64,000 bases of DNA from CAWJKP01 sp963843465 (GCA_963843465.1 CAWJKP010000002.1:248001-312000); one strand, 5' to 3'. Positions 44,293 to 52,694 are shown, counted from the stretch's first letter. Made by a program: numbers and translations. The notes: generated by a model from the sequence alone, not told the origin.

Positions 44293-45039
44293 CTAACCGC
44301 CGATGTTCTTCGGCGTGAACTGGGCCAGGTCGTTGATGCCCAGCGACTTTTCCAGTCCGGCCACCTTGGCCACGATGCCTTCAAAACCGTCGGGACCGAA
44401 GAGCGCCTTTTCCTGGTCCTCGAACTTGTCGCCCAGCAGGTCGAACTCCTTGGGAGTGACCACCTGGCGGATGGCCGGAAAGAGCACCGTGTCCTCCCGG
44501 GCCTCGTGCGGCCGATACATGCGGATGAACTGCCGCAGCGTGACCGCCAGCTTCTCCCGGTCGGCGGCCGTCTTCATCGCCGCGGGGGTTGCCAGGTGGA
44601 GCGTTACGTCGGTCAGACGGCGGCCCGCCTTGTGTTGCTGGCGGAGCACGGCGACCAGCTCGACGAGCTTGCCGGCCTTTTCAAAGCGGGGGAAAAGATG
44701 ATCCTCTTCCAGCTTCTCGTGGTAATCCTCGACGAAGCTGCGGATCAGCCCGGCCGAGGCGGCCACGATGGCCGGATCGAGGTCCACGCGCTTCGAGGCC
44801 AGCCGCCGCAAGAACTCCTCGTAGATCAGCAGGATCCGGTTCAGCGCCCCGTGCTCGCGCATCAGGTCCTCGGGCGGCGACACGTCTTCCTCGGCTTGAC
44901 CCGGGGCCTCGGTTTTCTTGCCGGAGGCCGGAGGGTCCGCGGCCCGGGTCCGGCCTGCCAGCCCACCCAGCACCAGGCCTCCGGCCAGGGCCGCCCTCCG
45001 CACGAACTCCCGCCGCGTGCTCGTTCGACTGCAAGACAT
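44293..45039 (-). CDS. Tat-exported hemerythrin-domain protein
   Basis: 248 residues. The N-terminus STRREFVRRAALAGGLVLGG has a twin-arginine motif and hydrophobic core. The hemerythrin HHE four-helix bundle is marked by REHGALNRIL, YHEKLEEDHLFPRF, LRQQHKAGRRL and YRPHEAREDTVLFP, giving the His/Glu ligands for a di-iron site. It would bind oxygen, NO or store iron in the periplasm. GGGAGAACG precedes the ATG. The Tat route fits a protein that folds with its metal in the cytoplasm. Confidence 0.8.
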   Translation of the reverse strand: MSCSRTSTRREFVRRAALAGGLVLGGLAGRTRAADPPASGKKTEAPGQAEEDVSPPEDLMREHGALNRILLIYEEFLRRLASKRVDLDPAIVAASAGLIRSFVEDYHEKLEEDHLFPRFEKAGKLVELVAVLRQQHKAGRRLTDVTLHLATPAAMKTAADREKLAVTLRQFIRMYRPHEAREDTVLFPAIRQVVTPKEFDLLGDKFEDQEKALFGPDGFEGIVAKVAGLEKSLGINDLAQFTPKNIGG

Positions 45040-45114
45040 GGTCGTTCTCCCTCTCGGTCAGATCGGTCCAGAGATATGAGGCAATTCTACGGCCAGGGGC
45101 CCGCCGGGCAAGGA

Positions 45115-45180
45115 GCAGTGGCCAGTGGTCGGTGGTCGGTGGTCGGTGGTCAGTGGTCAGTGAGCAGCGGTTGGCGACCA
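45115..45180 (+). repeat. GGTCAGTGGTC-type tandem repeat
   Basis: About six units of CAGTGGTCGGTGGTCGGTGG; related to 5133-5219. Confidence 0.7.
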
Positions 45181-45368
45181 GTAAACAGGGGCGGCGAGCT
45201 ATCGTGCGGCGGACTTGAGCCCACCGCGCCCTGGACCAAAACCCCAAGACCTAAGCCCCAAGACCCCTTCGCCCCCTAGCCCGACGGGGACCCCTCACAT
45301 AAAATACGTAGATTGCCGGCGTAGACAGCCGCCGGTGCGGCGGCGCGACATCCTGGGAGAAGAGCATC

Positions 45369-46415
45369 ATGACACTTGGCAAAACGCTCGTTCTGTCGGC
45401 ATCCGGGGCCGTGATGCTGGCGGTGTTGTTGCCCACCGCAGCGAGCATCGGGGACGAAACCAGCGACAAGGCGACGGCCGCCTATCAAGCGGGGGCGGCC
45501 TTGCTGGAGAAGGGAGAGTTCGACAAGGCGATCCTCCAGTTCTCCCAGGCCATCGGCTTCCGCCCGCGTTTCGCGGGAGCCTACAGCGGTCGCGGCACGG
45601 CCTACTGGAGCAAGGGCGACATGGACAAGGCGATCGCCGACTACACGCTGGCGCTGGCCATCAACGACAAGCTGGCCGAGACCTGGTTCAACCGCGGCGT
45701 CGCCTACGCCGACAAGGGCGAGCCGGACAAGGCCATCGCCGACTTCGACCGGGCGATCACCCTGAGCCCCAAGGACGCGAACCTCTATTTCAACCGCGGC
45801 ATCGCCTACGCCGACAAGGGCGAGCCGGACAAGACCATCGCCGACTTCGACCGAGCGATCACCCTGAGCCCAAAGGACGCGAACCTCTATTTCAACCGCG
45901 GCATCGCCTACGCCGACAAAGGCCAATACGACAAGGCCATCGCCGACCAGAACGAGGCCCTGCGTCTTGACGCCAACTTCTCCGAGGCCTACAACGATCG
46001 CGGCATCTGCTACTGGAAGAAGAAGGACTACGACCACGCCATCGCCGACTACGACCGGGCCCTGAAGATCAACCCCAAGTATGCGGAGGCCCTTTACAAC
46101 CGCGGCTGCGCCTATGCCGCCAAGGCCCAGCTCGACAAGGCGCTGGCCGACTTCGACGCGGCCATCGCGCTGAAAAAGGATCTCACCGAGGCCTACGTCG
46201 ATCGCGGCGCCGCGCGGATGAAGCAAGGCGACTTAGACAAGGCCGTCGCCGATTTCACGGAGGCCATCCGCCTCCAGCCCAAGAACCCCGCGGCCTTCGC
46301 GCTGCGCTCACTGGCCTACGGCAAGAAGGGCGAGCAGGTCAAGGCCGCCGCAGATCTCGCCCAGGCCAAGAAACTCGGCGTCACCCCCGAGTTCCTCCAA
46401 GAAGCCGCGAAATAA
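45369..46415 (+). CDS. Exported TPR protein
   Basis: 348 residues. A signal peptide (LVLSASGAVMLAVLLPTAAS) leads to eight tetratricopeptide repeats of 34 residues with the pattern GxAYxxKGExDKAIADFDRAI; DNA copies around 45700-45930 are almost identical (102-bp direct repeats coding NLYFNRGIAYADKG), a sign of recent duplication. The tail is polar. GGGAGAAGAGCATC precedes the ATG. It would serve as a periplasmic scaffold. Confidence 0.85.
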   Translation: MTLGKTLVLSASGAVMLAVLLPTAASIGDETSDKATAAYQAGAALLEKGEFDKAILQFSQAIGFRPRFAGAYSGRGTAYWSKGDMDKAIADYTLALAINDKLAETWFNRGVAYADKGEPDKAIADFDRAITLSPKDANLYFNRGIAYADKGEPDKTIADFDRAITLSPKDANLYFNRGIAYADKGQYDKAIADQNEALRLDANFSEAYNDRGICYWKKKDYDHAIADYDRALKINPKYAEALYNRGCAYAAKAQLDKALADFDAAIALKKDLTEAYVDRGAARMKQGDLDKAVADFTEAIRLQPKNPAAFALRSLAYGKKGEQVKAAADLAQAKKLGVTPEFLQEAAK

Positions 46416-46524
46416 GGAGTTAGAAGTTAGGAGTTAGAAGTTAGAATGTGCGAGCGGCGGCCGTTGCGGATTCGTAAACTCCGACTTCTAACTCCCGACT
46501 TCTAACTCCTAACTTCTAACTCCT
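46416..46524. repeat. Family E inverted repeat
   Basis: GGAGTTAGAAGTTAGGAGTT on the left and AACTCCTAACTTCTAACTCC on the right, 40 bases apart. It lies between convergent genes and overlaps the MazG-like gene's last codons. Confidence 0.85.
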
Positions 46525-46902
46525 GTGTTCTTCCCCCTGCCCGGGATCCTCGGGGCCGAAACGACCACGATACTCAGCGGCCGGATACTTCTGCTCGTTC
46601 TTGACCATCTTCCGCCGCAGCGCCGTCGATAGATCGAGTCCCAGCTCGTTGGCCAGGGCCAAGGCGTAACAGAGCACGTCGGCCAGCTCGTCGCCCACCT
46701 CGGCCAGCTTCTCCGTTTCGCCGCTCACCGCCCGCGACTGCTCGGCGGTGAGCCATTGGAAATGCTCCATCAGCTCCGCGGCCTCGATGGCCAGCGACAT
46801 CGAGAGGTTCTTCGGCGTATGGAACTGGTGCCAATCCCGCCGGGCCACGAAGTCCTCGACGAGATCTCGCAACTGGGCCACGGTGACATCGGCGTCGGAC
46901 AT
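46516..46902 (-). CDS. MazG-like nucleotide pyrophosphohydrolase
   Basis: 128 residues, all-alpha NTP pyrophosphatase of the dCTPase/MazG-like class that cleans up non-canonical nucleotides. Metal-binding motifs: SLAIEAAELMEHFQW (ExxE) and EVGDELADVLCYALALANEL (ExxD). It starts two bases after the stop of the REC-like gene, so both are co-translated. The C-terminal tail (PEDPGQGEEHRS) borders the family E repeat. Confidence 0.85.
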   Translation of the reverse strand: MSDADVTVAQLRDLVEDFVARRDWHQFHTPKNLSMSLAIEAAELMEHFQWLTAEQSRAVSGETEKLAEVGDELADVLCYALALANELGLDLSTALRRKMVKNEQKYPAAEYRGRFGPEDPGQGEEHRS

Positions 46903-46904
46903 GG

Positions 46905-47837
46905 CTAAAAGGCTTCCGGCGCCGCCTCGTGGAAACCGGGCAGCATCTGCTGCACTGGAGGCTGCGCCTGCTCCAGGTACCGGCCGCGATAACCCTCGCC
47001 CAGATAGATCATGATCTCCAACACCAGCAGGTCCGCCCGCGTCATGACGTGCCGCGTGCTCCGCGCCCCCAGGCCGTGGAGCAATTCCTCCAGCACGTGC
47101 AGATGCAATTGCATCGTCTGCCGAGCGGAGACGCCCGCGGTGGCTAGCATCTCGGCCAGCGTCAGCAGCTCGCCCGCCAGATTGCCCGAGCCCATGATCA
47201 CGTAGGTTCGGAGCAATTCGCGGTAAACGTGGACCAGCTCGCCGGGCAACTCCAGCGGAGGGCCAGCGGCTTCCGGGTTGTCGATCAGCATTCGCTGCTG
47301 GCCGAGGAGCCTCTCCGCCTCGTCGCGCTCGCGCTGCAGCCTCTGCCGCTCGGCCTCGTTCAGGCGGCTGTTCTCCCGCATCAGTCGGTGCCTTTGGACC
47401 GCCCGGGCGACGATCCAGACCAGGTTTCGCGTGGTCATCGTATTGGCACAGACGTAGCCGTCGGCCCCGGCTTCGAAGCACAGGGCCGCCATCTCCTGCT
47501 CGCTGGGGATCCCCAGGACGATGATCGGCTCGTCGGCCCCGCCCGCCCGGTAGCCGCGCACCAGATCCATCGCGTCCAGCTCGCCGGGCTCGTGGCTGAC
47601 CAGCACGGCGTCGTAAGCCTCGTCGCGGACGCGGGCCAAGCCGGCCGCACTGCCCAGGGCCTCTTGAAGCTCGATCTCCGCCCCGCCCTCGCTGGCAAAC
47701 GACTCCGCCAACCACCCGCCGGTCCTCGCCCGGCTGGTAATATAGAGAACCCTCATCCGTGGGGGGATCGCTTTCCAGGCCGACGAAAGCGCAGCTTTAG
47801 GCGGACGTTTGACGGTGGCAGCCATGAAAGCATCCAT
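46905..47837 (-). CDS. REC-like protein with helical output domain, phospho-site missing
   Basis: 310 residues. Residues about 28-140 have the receiver fold (MRVLYITSRARTGGWLAESF, YDAVLVSHEPGELDAMDLVR, EPIIVLGIPSEQEMAALCFE AGADGYV), but the strand that should end in the phosphorylated Asp reads VLVSHEP, so it is an atypical, probably unphosphorylated receiver. Then a coiled coil (LNEAERQRLQRERDEAERLL) and a helical C-terminal domain with LHLHVLEELLHGLG. No DNA-binding motif. The start is uncertain (47837, 47825 or 47756). The MazG-like gene follows directly. Confidence 0.65.
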   Translation of the reverse strand: MDAFMAATVKRPPKAALSSAWKAIPPRMRVLYITSRARTGGWLAESFASEGGAEIELQEALGSAAGLARVRDEAYDAVLVSHEPGELDAMDLVRGYRAGGADEPIIVLGIPSEQEMAALCFEAGADGYVCANTMTTRNLVWIVARAVQRHRLMRENSRLNEAERQRLQRERDEAERLLGQQRMLIDNPEAAGPPLELPGELVHVYRELLRTYVIMGSGNLAGELLTLAEMLATAGVSARQTMQLHLHVLEELLHGLGARSTRHVMTRADLLVLEIMIYLGEGYRGRYLEQAQPPVQQMLPGFHEAAPEAF

Positions 47838-47958
47838 GCTCCGGGCAAGGAAATCAGCCGCTCAGGGGGCCGTACTCTAGCCAACTCGCTCGCCGGCGTC
47901 AACAGGTCTCGCCTTGGAGCGGAAAAGCTGGCACAATACCGTAAGCAGCGCGCCGTCT

Positions 47959-48017
47959 GTAGGATGGGCATTCCTGCCCGTCGAAGGCGCAACGACGGGC
48001 AAGAATGCCCATCCTAC
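47959..48017. repeat. Inverted repeat just upstream of larC (25-bp arms)
   Basis: GTAGGATGGGCATTCCTGCC ... and its partner GGGCAAGAATGCCCATCCTAC pair at nearly all positions around a 9-nt loop. It ends 23 bases before the larC GTG, so it would lie in the leader. Same family as 39474-39562. Confidence 0.85.
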
Positions 48018-48040
48018 GCCTTTCTCAAGGAACCTCGATC

Positions 48041-49225
48041 GTGAAACTGGCCTACCTGGACTGTGCTTCGGGCATCAGCGGCGACATGATGCTCGGCGCC
48101 CTGGTCGACACCGGCATCGACTTGGCGATCCTCAACAACGCGGTCGCCTCGCTGGGCTTGCGCGGAGTGCGGCTGGTCGCCGAGGAGGTCCGCAAGAAGG
48201 GCTTCCGCGCCACCCAAGTCCGCGTCGAGTATGAGCCGGAGCACGTCCACCGGCACCTGGACGACATCCTGGTCCTGATCGATGCCAGCCAGATTGGCCC
48301 GAAGGCCCGGGAGACGGCCCGGCGGATCTTCACCCGGCTGGCGGAGGCCGAGGCCAAGGTCCACGGGACGGCGATCGAGCAGGTCCATTTCCACGAGGTG
48401 GGGGCGGCCGACTCGATCGCCGACGTCGTCGGCACGGCGGTGGGCTGGGACCTGTTGGGAGTGGACCAGATCGTGGCTTCGCCCGTGCCTACCGGGAGGG
48501 GTCTGATCCGCATCGCCCACGGCGAGTGCAGCATCCCCGCGCCGGCCACCGCCGAGCTGCTCCAAGGCATTCCCCTGGCCCAGTCGTCCATTGCCCAGGA
48601 GCTCACGACCCCCACCGGTGCCGCAATCCTGGCCACGCTGGTCGAGGCCTTCGGGCCCCTGCCCTCGATGCGGATCTCGCGGATCGGCTACGGCGCCGGC
48701 CAGCGCGAGCTGGACGAGCAGCCCAACCTGCTGCGGCTGTTCCTCGGCGAAACGCTCGACCAGCGGAGCGAGGAACAGGTTTGGATCGTGGAGACCAACC
48801 TCGACGACATCAGCGGCGAGTTGATCGGCTACGCCACGACCCGGCTCTGGGAGGCCGGCGCCCTGGACGTCTACCTGACCCCCATCCAAATGAAAAAGAA
48901 CCGCCCGGCAGTCAAGCTCACGGTGCTCTGCCGCGCGAGCCAATTGGAGGCCCTGGAGGCCATCCTCTTCGGCGAAACGACCACCTTGGGCGTCCGCCGC
49001 TGGCCGGTCAGCCGGCAGGTGCTGGTCCGCCAGCCGCACCGCGTGCAGACCGAGTGGGGGCCGGTGGAAGGCAAGGTCGGCTGGCTGGCCGACAAGTCGC
49101 CCCGCTTCACCCCCGAGTTCGAGTCCTGCCGGGCGATGGCCGTGATGCACCGGCTGCCGCTGCGGACGGTTTACGAGGCGGCCCAAAAGGCCTTCGATCC
49201 CTCGGCCCTGAAGAAGGAAACGTGA
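48041..49225 (+). CDS. larC: Nickel-pincer cofactor biosynthesis protein LarC
   Basis: 394 residues. LarC inserts nickel into the pincer nucleotide cofactor, using CTP. The opening MKLAYLDCASGISGDMMLGA is diagnostic; EQVHFHEVGAADSIADVVG carries the His/Glu cluster, PVPTGRGLIRIAHGECSIPA and EQVWIVETNLDDISGELIGY follow, and the C-terminal domain ends LPLRTVYEAAQKAF. Unlike lactobacilli, where larC is read through a frameshift, here it is one continuous frame. GTG 48041 with CAAGGAAC upstream. No larB or larE is next to it; instead it shares an operon with a membrane protein and mnmE. Confidence 0.9.
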   Translation: MKLAYLDCASGISGDMMLGALVDTGIDLAILNNAVASLGLRGVRLVAEEVRKKGFRATQVRVEYEPEHVHRHLDDILVLIDASQIGPKARETARRIFTRLAEAEAKVHGTAIEQVHFHEVGAADSIADVVGTAVGWDLLGVDQIVASPVPTGRGLIRIAHGECSIPAPATAELLQGIPLAQSSIAQELTTPTGAAILATLVEAFGPLPSMRISRIGYGAGQRELDEQPNLLRLFLGETLDQRSEEQVWIVETNLDDISGELIGYATTRLWEAGALDVYLTPIQMKKNRPAVKLTVLCRASQLEALEAILFGETTTLGVRRWPVSRQVLVRQPHRVQTEWGPVEGKVGWLADKSPRFTPEFESCRAMAVMHRLPLRTVYEAAQKAFDPSALKKET

Positions 49226-49836
49226 TGCTGGCTTTGCTCCCACCGCCGACGTTGGCCGCCGGTTCATCTCCGTCCTCGATGCAGACGTTCTTTCTGATCG
49301 TGATGATCGTGGTCGTAGGGTATCTCTACTTGCGCTCGCAGCGGTATTTCGCCCGGCAGAAGAACGACGCGGCGTCCGCGGCCGGTGCGGCGACCACGCC
49401 GCCGGAAAAGCCGTATACGGCCGTGCCCCAGGACTTGACGCGATGGGAAGTGGAAATGCACGATACGGCCCGGCAGCTTTCGGGCCAGTTGGACGGCAAG
49501 CTGGCAGCCCTGGGTCACCTGATCCGCGACGCCGACCGCGTCGCCGCGCGGCTGGAAGCGGCGCTGGCGGCGACCCGGCCGGCCGCCCCTGCGACCACGG
49601 AGGAACCGTCGGGCAACCAGGCCCGGGCGCTTCAGGCCGCCGGTGCGGCGGAAGAGCCGGCCGAGTCCCCGGCTGCCGCCTCTCCTTCGGCAACTCCTCG
49701 TCCGCCGGCCGACCGCCGCTACGAAGAGATCTACCTCCTGGCCGACTACGGCTTCGATCCGGCTGAGATCGGCCGCCGCGTGGGTATGCCCGTGGGTGAG
49801 ATCCAGTTGATCCTTAGTCTCCGGGGCAAGGGGTGA
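49225..49836 (+). CDS. Single-pass membrane protein between larC and mnmE
   Basis: 203 residues; ATG 49225 shares one base with the larC stop (TGATG). One membrane helix (SMQTFFLIVMIVVVGYLYLR), then a linker, a coiled-coil-like part (ARQLSGQLDGKLAALGHLIR DADRVAARLEAAL), an Ala/Pro/Glu linker and a C-terminal YEEIYLLADYGFDPAEIGRR VGMPVGEIQLILSLRG. That last part looks like a small helix-turn-helix, as in DUF6115-type proteins. The next gene's GTG overlaps its TGA by four bases (GTGA). Role unknown; membrane anchoring of a regulatory domain is possible. Confidence 0.7.
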   Translation: MLALLPPPTLAAGSSPSSMQTFFLIVMIVVVGYLYLRSQRYFARQKNDAASAAGAATTPPEKPYTAVPQDLTRWEVEMHDTARQLSGQLDGKLAALGHLIRDADRVAARLEAALAATRPAAPATTEEPSGNQARALQAAGAAEEPAESPAAASPSATPRPPADRRYEEIYLLADYGFDPAEIGRRVGMPVGEIQLILSLRGKG

Positions 49837-51185
49837 TCCGATTCGTGCAACTGACGCCCCCGGGCCGCGGGGCGATCGCGACGCTCCTGGTCGAAGGACC
49901 GGGGGCCTGGGCGATGGTCGAGTCGCGGTTCCGTCCGGCCCGCGGCCGGCCCTGGTCTTTGCTGCCGCCCGAGCGGCTCGCCTTCGGCCACTTCGATCTA
50001 GGTACTCTTCACGATCCGCGTGAGGGTCCGCGTCACGCGAAGCGCGACGAGTACGATCTTTGCGACGCTTCCTTGCCTGGCGAGGAGGTCGTGGTCCGCC
50101 GCCGTTCGGACTGCTCCGTCGAGTTGCACTGCCACGGCGGCTCGGCGGCGGTCGCCGCGATCGGCCGGGCCTTGGCCCAGCGGGGCTGCCAGGCCGTCTC
50201 CTGGCAGCAATGGGTAAGGACCGGCGCGGAAGCAAGTGTCGCCTTTCGCTCCGCGAAAGAACGCCGCTTTCGCGGAGCGAAAGGCGACAAACCGGAAGAT
50301 ATTGATTCGCCGGTCCTAAGCGGGCAACAGTCCGACGCCATCGCCGCCGCCGCAAGGCTGGCCCTGGCCCGGGCCCGAACCGAGCGCACGGCCCTGATCC
50401 TCCTGGACCAGTATCACGGCGCCCTGCGGGCGGCCGTGGAAGCGGTGCGGCAATCGCTGGCCGGCGGCGACCTCCCCTCGGCGCGGCAACAACTGCAGGC
50501 CCTCTTGGCCCGGGCGGACCTCGGGCGCCACCTGACAAATCCTTGGCAGGTGGTCCTGGCCGGATTGCCCAACGTCGGCAAGAGCAGCCTGATCAACGCG
50601 CTGGTCGGCTACCAGCGGGCGATCGTCGATCCCACGCCGGGCACGACGCGCGACGTGGTCGCCGCCGCCACCGCCCTGGAAGGCTGGCCGGTGGAGCTCC
50701 GCGATACGGCGGGCCTGCGGACCGGCGGTCATCCCGTGGAGCAAGCCGGCGTCGCTCGCGCCCGCGACGAGCTGCGCTCGGGCGACCTGGTGCTGTTGAT
50801 CTTCGACGCCGGACAGCCCTGGTCCTCCGCCGCCGAGGCCCTGCGCCGGAGCCGGCCCGATGCCCTGGTGGTCCACAACAAGTGCGACTTGCCCGCCGCG
50901 CCCGGCGTGGCCGCTGGGGCTAACCCCGAGGGTGTCGCCGGGGCTAACCCCGAGCGCCCACTCGGCGTCGCGACCAGTGCCCTGACCGGTGAAGGTCTCG
51001 ACCGCCTGATGCGCGCCCTTGTCGCCCGTCTCGTCCCCCGTCCGCCGCTTCCCGGCGACCCCGTTCCGTTCACCGCCGAGCAGTCCGAACGCCTCCGCTT
51101 CGCCGCAGCATTTCTGGAGCGCAACGATCCAACGGCGGCCGGAGAGGCCCTGGAAATGATGCTTGTGGAGGGGTGGCCCCAATAG
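49833..51185 (+). CDS. mnmE: MnmE-type tRNA-modification GTPase, carrying repeat-derived inserts
   Basis: 450 residues. MnmE with MnmG modifies the wobble uridine of tRNA. N-terminal tetrahydrofolate-binding domain (LTPPGRGAIATLLVEGP, VELHCHGGSAAVAAIGRALA), helical domain, and the inserted G domain: P-loop LAGLPNVGKSSLINALVG, TTRD (PTPGTTRDVV), RDTAGLR, HNKCD. The usual C-terminal FCIGK cysteine motif is absent (ends LEMMLVEGWPQ). Two or three stretches are foreign: VAFRSAKERRFRGAKGD (family B palindrome 50238-50288), PGVAAGANPEGVAGANPE after the NKCD motif (family F), and probably TLHDPREGPRHAKRDEY at about 50000-50050. All keep the frame. GTG 49833 overlaps the previous stop. Confidence 0.85.
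   Translation: MIRFVQLTPPGRGAIATLLVEGPGAWAMVESRFRPARGRPWSLLPPERLAFGHFDLGTLHDPREGPRHAKRDEYDLCDASLPGEEVVVRRRSDCSVELHCHGGSAAVAAIGRALAQRGCQAVSWQQWVRTGAEASVAFRSAKERRFRGAKGDKPEDIDSPVLSGQQSDAIAAAARLALARARTERTALILLDQYHGALRAAVEAVRQSLAGGDLPSARQQLQALLARADLGRHLTNPWQVVLAGLPNVGKSSLINALVGYQRAIVDPTPGTTRDVVAAATALEGWPVELRDTAGLRTGGHPVEQAGVARARDELRSGDLVLLIFDAGQPWSSAAEALRRSRPDALVVHNKCDLPAAPGVAAGANPEGVAGANPERPLGVATSALTGEGLDRLMRALVARLVPRPPLPGDPVPFTAEQSERLRFAAAFLERNDPTAAGEALEMMLVEGWPQ
50238..50288. repeat. Family B palindrome inside mnmE (22-bp perfect arms)
   Basis: Arms 50238-50259 and 50267-50288 pair at all 22 positions around a 7-nt loop. Length 51, i.e. 17 codons, in frame and without stop. The outer arm equals that of the intergenic copy 29205-29267. 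Confidence 0.9.
50903..50960. repeat. Family F repeat inside mnmE
   Basis: GGCGTGGCCGCTGGGGCTAA and GGTGTCGCCGGGGCTAACCC in tandem code PGVAAGANPEGVAGANPE. The unit matches the aminotransferase insertion at 13266-13401. Confidence 0.85.
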
Positions 51186-51287
51186 CTCTGCTTTCGGGGT
51201 AGCTGGCGTAGGCTAACCCGCGTTGTTACCTCGAAATCTCAACCGTTTCTTCGGACTTGTGTACGGTCGAGGCGTGCGACAATAATA

Positions 51288-52331
51288 GTGCAGACGCCTG
51301 AAGATCGTTTGTTCCCCGACGGCTCTGGATGGCTAGAGCTCATGGCTGGCGAAATGCAATTCGACGTTTTTCTGAGCCACAACAGTGTTGACAAGCCGAC
51401 GGTACGACGGCTTGCGAAGGCACTTGAAGATCGTGGCCTTCAGGTGTGGCTGGATGAATCGCAACTCGTCCCCGGCCGCCCCTGGCAAGAGGCGTTGGAA
51501 TCAATTATCTCGACTGTTAGCGCTGTGGCCGTGCTTGTGGGAAAAAGCGGTTTCGGACCATGGGAAAATCCCGAAATGCGGTCTTGCCTCGAAGAGTCCG
51601 TCAGGCGCGGACTACCGGTCGTTCCGGTTCTGTTGCCTGGGGCCCCTAAAGAACTGGAGTTACCGCTTTTCCTGAAACGGTTTACTTGGGTTGACCTGAG
51701 AGGAGGGCTGAGAAGAAAGGGCATTGACCGGCTCCATTGGGGCATCACTGGCGGGAAACCCTACGAGGGCGGGTTCCGTGATCCATCGCAGCCTGCGTCG
51801 GTCCGAATTGAGCCGACGCTGCAGGTGGTGCATCCAGACGCACAACCGCCCCCTCGTCATGGGCTGCTGCACGATGTCACGAGATCCATTGTGGCCGGGG
51901 AACTCCGGGATTCGCTGATTGCCCCCGTCGTCCTCGCCGTATTGAGCGATGAGAAGCAACTACAAGTGCCCAGCGGCTATGATCCATCCTGGATGATTGT
52001 GGGTATTCGGCTCAGTGATGAATACTTTGTGCGAGTCTGGCAGAGCGCAGGGGAGCGAGATTGGCAAAGAGACTTCGCGCAAACTGCGACGCCAGTGCTG
52101 GTGGGCACGGCACATGCACTCAAACCGTCGCCCAGTTCCCAGGCGCTTATCGTAAAACTGTGCAACGTGCTGGCGGAGCGACTTCGGCTAAGCCTCGTCT
52201 GGCCTAGAGGAACAGACGAATTCAACGACTTGGTCAATGCAATCTACAAAGCCTGCCTTAAGGCGACAGACCTTGAAAGCGACGATGTCCTCGTGCAGCT
52301 CAAGGGATTGGTCGTCGCAGGCCCCGCCTGA
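51288..52331 (+). CDS. TIR-domain protein with unassigned C-terminal domain
   Basis: 347 residues (GTG 51288, or ATG 51342 for 329). Residues about 22-165 are a TIR domain: FDVFLSHNSVDKPTVRRLAK, GLQVWLDESQLVPGRPW, VAVLVGKSGFGPWENPEMRS with the Glu expected at the NAD-cleaving site, and LPVVPVLLPGAPKEL, FLKRFTWVDLRGG. Bacterial TIR domains make or break NAD derivatives, often in anti-phage defence, often switched on by a partner domain. The C-terminal half (LHDVTRSIVAGELRDSLIAP VVLAVLSDEKQL, VPSGYDPSWMIVGIRLSDEY) could be a sensor; I do not recognise it. GC content is lower than in neighbours. The adjacent two-gene cassette is on the other strand. Confidence 0.8.
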   Translation: MQTPEDRLFPDGSGWLELMAGEMQFDVFLSHNSVDKPTVRRLAKALEDRGLQVWLDESQLVPGRPWQEALESIISTVSAVAVLVGKSGFGPWENPEMRSCLEESVRRGLPVVPVLLPGAPKELELPLFLKRFTWVDLRGGLRRKGIDRLHWGITGGKPYEGGFRDPSQPASVRIEPTLQVVHPDAQPPPRHGLLHDVTRSIVAGELRDSLIAPVVLAVLSDEKQLQVPSGYDPSWMIVGIRLSDEYFVRVWQSAGERDWQRDFAQTATPVLVGTAHALKPSPSSQALIVKLCNVLAERLRLSLVWPRGTDEFNDLVNAIYKACLKATDLESDDVLVQLKGLVVAGPA

Positions 52332-52355
52332 CAACATGCCGCAGGATCGGCCGTC

Positions 52356-52691
52356 TCAGGTGCCGGTCTTCCGACCACGCTGTTGGGGCGGCTCAGCGAG
52401 CGGGTTATGACCCACCGCACGCGGCGCACCAGTGTCGCCCTCCAATTCTGGGAACTCGTGCTCGTGGCCGCGAATGATTCGCCGTATCCACCGCTGCGTT
52501 ACTTCCGGCTCGTCCGTTGGCTGCCTTAGCAGTGCCTCGAACTCGGCGCGGGTGAGATGCTTCAAACCCGTCCGTTCCGGCATCGACGACCCGAGCAGCC
52601 GGTTTGCCGTACTAACGTCGGCACGCAATCGGTCGATGTGCTGCCCGTGCAACTCGTGCAAACGATCCACGATCTCCACGGTCCATTCCAT
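52356..52691 (-). CDS. Small protein of unknown function, second gene of a two-gene cassette
   Basis: 111 residues: MEWTVEIVDRLHELHGQHID RLRADVSTANRLL, LKHLTRAEFEALLRQPTDEP, then a polar tail. Helical and soluble. Its ATG lies three bases after the stop of the gene at 52695-52946, so both are one operon. It converges on the TIR gene with a 24-base gap. No family recognised. Confidence 0.5.
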   Translation of the reverse strand: MEWTVEIVDRLHELHGQHIDRLRADVSTANRLLGSSMPERTGLKHLTRAEFEALLRQPTDEPEVTQRWIRRIIRGHEHEFPELEGDTGAPRAVGHNPLAEPPQQRGRKTGT

Positions 52692-52694
52692 GTG

